In this document: in pieces, positions 6,027 to 10,486 of the stretch
Layout: every line of letters begins with the position of its first letter
How positions within the stretch are numbered: the first letter of the stretch is position 1
Assembly (NCBI GenBank): GCA_947380285.1
Contig: CANCQD010000084.1
Span: 1-10,486, forward strand
Direction of reading: 5' to 3'
DNA length: 10,486 nt
Source of the DNA: Burkholderiaceae bacterium
GTDB lineage: Bacteria; Pseudomonadota; Gammaproteobacteria; Burkholderiales; Burkholderiaceae
Notes under the pieces: model-generated
The model's database searches: none
Seen by the model: the letters and a program-made list of their open reading frames with translations, nothing else
Told to the model about the DNA's origin: nothing
Translations under genes and position numbers: made by a program

Positions 6027-7625
6027 ATGCAGTCAAAGTGGGGTATTCGAGGGATGGCGGTAGCGCCGCATTCCCTCGCTTCTGAATCGGCTTTAGCAGT
6101 TCTACGTGAGGGCGGCAATGCATTAGAGGCGATGGTGGCTGCAGCAGCAACCATCGCTGTCGTATATCCCCACATGAACTCCATTGGCGGCGACTCCTTC
6201 TGGGTGGTGCACTCGCCTGGTAAGGCCATGGGTGGCATTGACGCCTGTGGTGCTGCCGCTGGTTTAGCCACAAAGCAATGGTATGCAGATAGGGGCATCA
6301 CTAAAGCTATTCCCTTTAGGGGTCCGGTTGCCGCAAATACGGTTGCAGGAACTATTTCAGGCTGGGGCGCCGCTCACAAACTTTCCAAACAGGGACTTGG
6401 GGGCAAGATCCCCTTATCTCGCCTTTTAGCTGATGCAATTCATTACGCAGAGGCAGGCGTACCCGTTACCTACAGCCAATCAAGCTTAACCCAAAAGAAA
6501 CGTGAAGAACTCAGCCCCATTCCTGGCTTTGCTAAAACTTTCTTGGTGAATGGTAAAGCACCGGCAGTTGGGAGCATTTTTAAACAAGATCGCCTTGCCA
6601 AAACCTTGCGACAAATTGCAGAAAAAGGGACGGACGATTATTACCGTGGTGATCTCGCACAGTTATTAGCAAAAGAGTTGACCGATGTCGGTAGCCCCTT
6701 ACGCTTAGATGATCTGCAGCGTCACAATGCCAAACTGATTGATCCCTTAGAGCTCAAACACAGCCTCGGCAATGTGTACAACATGATTCCACCCACCCAA
6801 GGTGTTGTCTCCTTGATGATTATTGGTATTTTGGATCAACTGAATCTCAAGCGCTTTAAGGTGGATAGCGCTGAATATGTCCACCATTGTGTTGAGGCTA
6901 CTAAACAAGCCTTTAAGATTCGTGATCAATTTGTGACAGACCCTGCGTATATGACAAAGCATGCGCAGACTTTCTTATCACCCGCATTCCTGAAAAAACT
7001 TGCTAAGAATATTGACCCTAATAAAGCCTTGCCTTGGGGCCAAGGCAAAGGGCCAGCCGATACCATTTGGATGGGCGTGATTGATGGTGACGGTAATTGC
7101 GTCTCTTTCATTCAAAGTATCTATCATGAGTTCGGTGCAGGCATTGTTCTACCCAAGTCTGGTGTGAATTGGCAGAATCGTGGATGCAGCTTCTCTCTTG
7201 ACCCCAATACACTGAATCACCTTGAGCCCTATCGCAAACCATTCCACACCTTGAATCCAGCGATGGCTTTATTTAAAGATGGTCGCTCGATGGTCTACGG
7301 CACGATGGGTGGTGATGGGCAGCCCCAAACCCAATGCGCAGTCTTTACTCGCACAGCTACTTATGGTCTTGATCCGCAAGACGCCATCAGCCGCCCGCGT
7401 TGGCTACTTGGTCGCACTTGGGGGCAAACGAGTGACAGCTTGAAATTGGAGTCACGATTTAGTCCTTGGGTTGCAAAAGAGCTACATGCCTTAGGTCATG
7501 AGATTGAAATGCTCGATGCCTTTGATGAAACTGTCGGTCATGCAGGCTGCATTATTCGTGACCCATCAGGCACATTGCGAGGCGGATGGGATCCTCGCAG
7601 CGACGGCGCTGTTAGCGCGTTTTAG
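6027..7625 (+). CDS. Ntn-hydrolase of the gamma-glutamyltransferase superfamily, HpxW (oxamate amidohydrolase)-like
   Basis: 532 residues without a signal peptide, so cytoplasmic, unlike typical periplasmic GGT. The family makes an inactive precursor that cuts itself before a catalytic threonine; here that residue is Thr346 in ADTIWMGVIDGDGNCVSF (344-361), giving subunits of about 345 and 187 residues. Other landmarks are GGNALEAMVAAA (29-40), NSIGGDSFWVV (51-61), GVVSLMI (259-265), NPAMALFKDG (410-419), and GGDGQPQTQ (428-436). In E. coli GGT an arginine in the Y-R-E motif holds the glutamyl carboxylate; the aligned position here is Cys74 in GGIDACGAAAG, so ordinary gamma-glutamyl transfer is unlikely. 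The DTIWMG, FIQSIYHEFG and NWQNRGCSFSLD blocks resemble Klebsiella HpxW, which hydrolyses oxamate to oxalate and ammonia. Alternatives are a GGT-like acylase or amidase of unknown substrate. Last gene of the TRAP operon; its final 14 bases overlap the convergent gene. Confidence 0.85.
   Translation: MQSKWGIRGMAVAPHSLASESALAVLREGGNALEAMVAAAATIAVVYPHMNSIGGDSFWVVHSPGKAMGGIDACGAAAGLATKQWYADRGITKAIPFRGPVAANTVAGTISGWGAAHKLSKQGLGGKIPLSRLLADAIHYAEAGVPVTYSQSSLTQKKREELSPIPGFAKTFLVNGKAPAVGSIFKQDRLAKTLRQIAEKGTDDYYRGDLAQLLAKELTDVGSPLRLDDLQRHNAKLIDPLELKHSLGNVYNMIPPTQGVVSLMIIGILDQLNLKRFKVDSAEYVHHCVEATKQAFKIRDQFVTDPAYMTKHAQTFLSPAFLKKLAKNIDPNKALPWGQGKGPADTIWMGVIDGDGNCVSFIQSIYHEFGAGIVLPKSGVNWQNRGCSFSLDPNTLNHLEPYRKPFHTLNPAMALFKDGRSMVYGTMGGDGQPQTQCAVFTRTATYGLDPQDAISRPRWLLGRTWGQTSDSLKLESRFSPWVAKELHALGHEIEMLDAFDETVGHAGCIIRDPSGTLRGGWDPRSDGAVSAF
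7029..7048 (+). repeat. Intragenic perfect hairpin at the subunit junction of the hydrolase
   Basis: TTGCCTTGG (7029-7037) and CCAAGGCAA (7040-7048) are perfect 9-bp arms two bases apart; in RNA this gives an 8-bp stem with a GGGC loop. It encodes residues 335-341, just before Thr346 (codon 7062-7064). No T-run follows, so it is not a terminator. Confidence 0.45.
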
Positions 7626-8241
7626 TAATAAACATTTTGGGTACGCGCAGATCCCAGTGAATTGCGGCTGCGCGTAGTCCAAAAATTCCGAGCATACAAA
7701 TTACTGAGCCCTCAACCACAAACAGCGGCAAGAAGTTCAATATCAGTACATATGCACAGCATCCCAAAGTCACTGGAATAGCATAAAGCTCATGCGACAT
7801 AATGAGTGTTTTTCTACCAGCCAAAACATCGCGTAATAGGCCACCGCCAATTGCAGTAACAACACCTAAAATGACAGGTGCTACCGGTAGACCATAACCC
7901 ATATTCCAAGCCTTATCAGCGCCCTGTATACCAAAGAGTGCTGCACCAAAACCATCGATATAAAGCATCCAGCGATAAATTTGTGGTTGAGTAAAGAAAG
8001 ACTCTGCGAAGAAGGTAATAACGCTAGCAGCTAGTGCAAGCCAGACATAAATCTGATTCTCGGACCAGAAAACAGGGGCCTCCAAAATGATGTCGCGAAT
8101 AGTACCCCCACCGATTGCGGTAATGAGCCCAAGCACCAAAACACCAAAGAGATCCACACCACGATCAGCAATTGCCAAGACCCCTGTCACAGCAAACGCC
8201 ATGGTTGCGATGATGCCAATCCAGAAATTAATATCTTCCAT
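7612..8241 (-). CDS. TRIC / UPF0126 family membrane protein (trimeric cation channel-like)
   Basis: 209 residues with about seven hydrophobic helices and an internal duplication: GLITAIGGGTIRDIIL (38-53) and GVVTAIGGGLLRDVLAG (126-142). The paired A-I-G-G-G-x-x-R-D motif is diagnostic of UPF0126 (YadS/YicG) and of prokaryotic TRIC channels, which are potassium-permeable trimers with kinked glycine-rich helices; the physiological ion or solute in bacteria is not settled. The frame stays open to 8457, but the start at 8241 (MEDINFWIG) gives the normal family length, while longer versions would add a non-conserved stretch and run into the divergent GST gene. No clear ribosome site precedes it. 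Its 3' end overlaps the last 14 bases of the hydrolase gene. Confidence 0.88.
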   Translation of the reverse strand: MEDINFWIGIIATMAFAVTGVLAIADRGVDLFGVLVLGLITAIGGGTIRDIILEAPVFWSENQIYVWLALAASVITFFAESFFTQPQIYRWMLYIDGFGAALFGIQGADKAWNMGYGLPVAPVILGVVTAIGGGLLRDVLAGRKTLIMSHELYAIPVTLGCCAYVLILNFLPLFVVEGSVICMLGIFGLRAAAIHWDLRVPKMFITKTR

Positions 8242-8272
8242 GGGAACAAGTCTAAAGCACTTTGTATGAATA

Positions 8273-8301
8273 AAGACTGGAATATCCATCCTCAATATAC
8301 T
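8273..8301 (+). promoter_or_regulatory. Candidate sigma70 promoter of the GST gene
   Basis: TATACT at 8296-8301 matches 5 of 6 bases of the -10 consensus; 17 bp upstream AAGACT (8273-8278) keeps only the GAC core of a -35 box. A start near 8308 would leave about 24 bases of leader containing GAGG (8321-8324), 7 bases before the ATG at 8332. By-eye prediction. Confidence 0.42.
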
Positions 8302-8331
8302 GTTAGCCATGAGATCAAATGAGGTATTCAA

Positions 8332-9012
8332 ATGACCCCCAAGCTCTATAGCTTTTGGCGTAGCTCTGCCGCATATCGTGTACGTATTGCCTTGAATCTT
8401 AAGGGTATGGATTATGAAATCATTCCTGTGCATCTGGGTAAAAATGGTGGTGAACAAGCGAGCGAGAGTTACAGCAATAAAAACCCAAATCGCTTAGTGC
8501 CTCTTTATGAGTCTGATACGATCAGGATTCATCAATCGATAGCGATGATTGAATATCTTGAAGAAGTGCAGTCCGAACCTCCACTCTTACCAACCTTGGC
8601 CATTGATCGAGCATGGGTACGCGCACTTGCTTTGGATATTGCCTGCGATATTCACCCCATCAACAATTTGCGGGTGCTACGTTACCTCATCAAAAAACTA
8701 GGTATTAGTAGTGAGGCAAAAGACGAGTGGTATCAACATTGGGTCAAGACTGGATTAGAAAGTTTAGAAAAACAATTGAGCAGTGACGCTAGGGTCGGGA
8801 AATTTGCCTATGGCGATCAACCAGGCTTAATTGATCTTTGCTTAGTGCCCCAACTATTTAACGCGCTCAGCGCAAAAGTAGATGTGAGCCCCTACCCCAC
8901 CCTCATGAGAATCTTTCATGAGTGCATGAAATTGCCTGCTTTTATAAACGCCTCTTGGGAAAAACAAATTGATGCAGAGGGCTTAAACCCCGTTGCTCCA
9001 CCACAGAAATAA
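8332..9012 (+). CDS. maiA: Zeta-class glutathione S-transferase, maleylacetoacetate isomerase-like
   Basis: 226 residues. Zeta GSTs use glutathione to isomerise maleylacetoacetate (tyrosine/homogentisate breakdown) or maleylpyruvate (gentisate breakdown). The N-terminal thioredoxin-like domain shows SSAAYRVRIALNLKG at 11-25, the bacterial form of the S-S-C-S-x-R zeta signature with the catalytic serine kept and cysteine replaced by Ala13, then NPNRLVPLYE (51-60, cis-Pro57) and HQSIAMIEYLEE (67-78), which binds the glutamyl part of glutathione. The helical domain shows ACDIHPINNLRVLRYL (104-119), a zeta hallmark, and the N-capping GDQPGLIDLCLVPQ (161-174). GAGG lies 7 bases before the start. 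No homogentisate dioxygenase, fumarylacetoacetase or gentisate gene adjoins it, so which isomer it acts on is open. Double stop TAATGA; the 3' end overlaps the convergent permease by 30 bases. Confidence 0.9.
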   Translation: MTPKLYSFWRSSAAYRVRIALNLKGMDYEIIPVHLGKNGGEQASESYSNKNPNRLVPLYESDTIRIHQSIAMIEYLEEVQSEPPLLPTLAIDRAWVRALALDIACDIHPINNLRVLRYLIKKLGISSEAKDEWYQHWVKTGLESLEKQLSSDARVGKFAYGDQPGLIDLCLVPQLFNALSAKVDVSPYPTLMRIFHECMKLPAFINASWEKQIDAEGLNPVAPPQK

Positions 9013-9912
9013 TGAGAGTGTGAGTAATGAGCTCACGGTTGTAATCAATACTACTCTCGAAATAATGCTACCGTCTGCTTTGTAATACTGCGCCAACATA
9101 AAAGGCCCGGTACCAGTAGGCAGTGCACTCAAAATCACAATTGCGCTGACCCATAATCCAGGCAAATCTAAAATGGGTGCTGCAATTACCCAGGCAATCA
9201 AAGGCTGAAGAAAGAGCTTTGCAAAACTAATACCCCAAGCTTGCTCTGGCGCTGCAGTGTTTTTTTGTATGAGAAATAAACCAATCGAGACGAGCGCACA
9301 AGGAGTCGATGCCGCCGCCAAGAATGCAATCACTTGTGCAATTGGATCATACAAAGTCAGGCCAATTGCGGCCCATGCCAAACCTGCAACTGGGGCAACC
9401 AATAATGGATTAGTGCAGAGAGATTTAATGACGCTCAGAACAATCTCATGTGACCTCTTATGCGACAAGATGCCGATCTCAATAAGCACTGTCGCTAAAG
9501 CGAACATCACAAACACAATGAAGGTAGAAATAATCGCAGGCGCTAAACCATCTTGACCAAGGGCAAGTGCGCACAAAGGAATGCCCATATACCCGGTATT
9601 TGAATAAGAGGCGCTAAGACCATCGAAGCTAGCTGCTGCCAAATCTCGACTACGCATGAAGCTCATCAAGAGTACCAGAATAAAAACAATTAAACAGCTT
9701 AGAAAAAAAGCGGTAATAAAACCAGGCTGCCAAAGCGTTTGCCAGCCACTATTAGCGGCGAAATTAAAGAGTTGTGCAGGTAATGCCAACCAAACAACAA
9801 AACGATTTAGCTCAACCGAAGCATTGATACCCAGCTTACCCGTACGCCCTCCAACATACCCAATCAGAATGAGTAAAAAGACTGGAAGAACTACATTAAA
9901 TACGTAGAGCAA
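8983..9912 (-). CDS. AEC (auxin efflux carrier) family transporter
   Basis: 309 residues with about ten hydrophobic helices arranged as two five-helix halves, the AEC/bile-acid-symporter-like layout. Motifs seen are SNTGYMGIPL (104-113), NPLLVAPVAGL (168-178), TPCALVSIGL (203-212) and ALPTGTGPFMLAQYY (263-277), the last being the conserved end of the family's C-terminal half. Bacterial members include transporters of malate, malonate and other carboxylates; the substrate here cannot be read. The start is a TTG at 9912 and gives a complete first helix (MLYVFNVVLPVFLLILIGYV); the frame is closed upstream by a TAA at 9931-9933 and no ATG or strong ribosome site is present, so the exact start is uncertain. 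It lies 26 bases after the upstream carbonic-anhydrase-like gene on the same strand, probably one transcript. Confidence 0.87.
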   Translation of the reverse strand: MLYVFNVVLPVFLLILIGYVGGRTGKLGINASVELNRFVVWLALPAQLFNFAANSGWQTLWQPGFITAFFLSCLIVFILVLLMSFMRSRDLAAASFDGLSASYSNTGYMGIPLCALALGQDGLAPAIISTFIVFVMFALATVLIEIGILSHKRSHEIVLSVIKSLCTNPLLVAPVAGLAWAAIGLTLYDPIAQVIAFLAAASTPCALVSIGLFLIQKNTAAPEQAWGISFAKLFLQPLIAWVIAAPILDLPGLWVSAIVILSALPTGTGPFMLAQYYKADGSIISRVVLITTVSSLLTLSLFLWWSNGV

Positions 9913-9938
9913 AATATTGAATAGGAAAAGTTAGGGTA

Positions 9939-10463
9939 TTAGGAAATCTTCTTCAGCGTCTTTACATAGCGCTGTGCATTTTTGACATAACGTCCGGAGA
10001 TATCATGAATTCCGGCAATTTGTTCTGGAGTGAGCTCTTTAACTGTTTTGGCAGGTGTTCCCAAAATCATGGAACCATCCGGAAATTCTTTTCCCTCTGT
10101 AACGAGCGCGCCCGCACCAACCAAACAGTTTTTTCCAATCTTGGCGCCATTCAAAATGACTGCACCAATTCCGATAAGACTACCGTCTCCAATATGGCAA
10201 CCATGCAACATCACTTGATGGCCAACAGTCACATGCTTACCTATAATGAGCGGATAACCAGGGTCGGCATGCAGGACAGAGGCGTCTTGCACATTACTAC
10301 CCTCTCCGATTTGAATGAGATCGTTATCGCCACGGATAACTACCTTTGGCCAGATACTCGCATCTTGATGAAGTTCAACTTTGCCGATCACTTCTGCGCT
10401 CTCGGCAACCCAAGCACCCTCAGCTAATTGTGGGGCGTTTCCGTCTAGTTCAAATATAGCCAT
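9939..10463 (-). CDS. Gamma-class carbonic anhydrase family protein (YrdA-like left-handed beta-helix)
   Basis: 174 residues, the usual length of YrdA/PaaY/CaiE-type proteins. Hexapeptide repeats from about 20 to 135 ([IV]-G-x-x-x-x pattern, for example [36 protein letters not shown]) form a left-handed parallel beta-helix that trimerises. The three zinc ligands of gamma-carbonic anhydrase are present as His65 (VLHAD), His82 (VGHQ) and His87 (LHGC), with the canonical five-residue spacing of the last two, and the RGDN motif at 44-47 is intact. The C-terminal helix (about 145-172) is typical. Many such proteins show weak or no carbonic anhydrase activity, and some are thioesterase-like, so the reaction is left open. 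Cytoplasmic. First gene of a probable pair with the downstream AEC permease. Confidence 0.92.
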   Translation of the reverse strand: MAIFELDGNAPQLAEGAWVAESAEVIGKVELHQDASIWPKVVIRGDNDLIQIGEGSNVQDASVLHADPGYPLIIGKHVTVGHQVMLHGCHIGDGSLIGIGAVILNGAKIGKNCLVGAGALVTEGKEFPDGSMILGTPAKTVKELTPEQIAGIHDISGRYVKNAQRYVKTLKKIS

Positions 10464-10468
10464 GACTC

Positions 10469-10474
10469 ATTATA
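10469..10474 (-). promoter_or_regulatory. Consensus -10 box immediately before the carbonic-anhydrase-like gene
   Basis: The minus strand reads TATAAT-GAGTC-ATG, a perfect -10 hexamer only 5 bases before the start codon. The window ends before a -35 box could be seen. If used, the transcript would begin at or next to the ATG, giving a leaderless message. It may also be chance, with the real promoter farther upstream. Confidence 0.35.
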
Positions 10475-10486
10475 GGTATGAATCTG

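Noticed and set aside
5960..6301. 113-codon minus-strand open frame across the dctM-hydrolase junction
   Set aside because: Antisense to clear coding sequence on both sides, with low-complexity Ala/Pro/Met content and no family resemblance.
8242..8457. N-terminal extension of the TRIC gene by 72 codons
   Set aside because: The extension is not membrane-like or conserved in type, overlaps the start of the divergent GST gene, and makes the protein far longer than the family norm.
10005..10427. 140-codon plus-strand open frame antisense to the carbonic-anhydrase-like gene
   Set aside because: Shadow of a well-supported gene; the translated sequence shows no domain and no ribosome site.

Overview
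The window looks like chromosomal DNA of a free-living betaproteobacterium, most likely Burkholderiales and plausibly Polynucleobacter or a close relative. This rests on base composition that looks mid-40s % GC by eye, dense gene packing, and a mix of TRAP transporter, MHS-type MFS, gamma-class carbonic anhydrase fold and zeta GST genes typical of that group. The taxon is inferred from protein character, not from a marker gene. No rRNA, tRNA, CRISPR array, insertion sequence or phage gene was seen.

Left part (1-2557): the 3' end of a short-repeat protein resembling DUF6150, then a YiiM-like MOSC-domain protein on the plus strand. These converge on a long minus-strand MFS transporter (MHS family, ProP/ShiA/KgtP-like). 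A good bidirectional terminator (823-848) serves both sides. The transporter has an unusually long periplasmic loop between TM9 and TM10 that carries two cysteines.

Divergent control region (2558-2891): 334 bp with no credible gene but several inverted repeats, including a nested pair. Weak sigma70-type promoters can be placed on both strands. It lies between the MFS gene and the start of the main operon.

Main operon (2892-7625, plus): a complete tripartite TRAP transporter (Tat-exported substrate-binding protein DctP, small membrane subunit DctQ, large membrane subunit DctM), then 45 bp later an Ntn-hydrolase of the gamma-glutamyltransferase superfamily. The binding protein resembles TakP, which binds 2-oxo acids. 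The hydrolase keeps the catalytic threonine but has cysteine where classical GGTs have the carboxylate-binding arginine, and it reads like HpxW (oxamate amidohydrolase). Because oxamate is a pyruvate isostere, the operon may import oxamate or a similar oxo/amide acid and hydrolyse it in the cytoplasm. This is the most interesting hypothesis in the window.

Right part (7612-10486): a TRIC/UPF0126 membrane protein (minus) overlaps the tail of the hydrolase gene by 14 bp and is divergent from a zeta-class GST (maleylacetoacetate isomerase-like). The GST gene in turn overlaps the tail of an AEC-family permease (minus) by 30 bp. The permease lies 26 bp downstream of a gamma-carbonic-anhydrase-like left-handed beta-helix protein on the same strand, probably as a two-gene unit. 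These are ordinary housekeeping or accessory metabolic genes. No defence system or mobile element was recognised.
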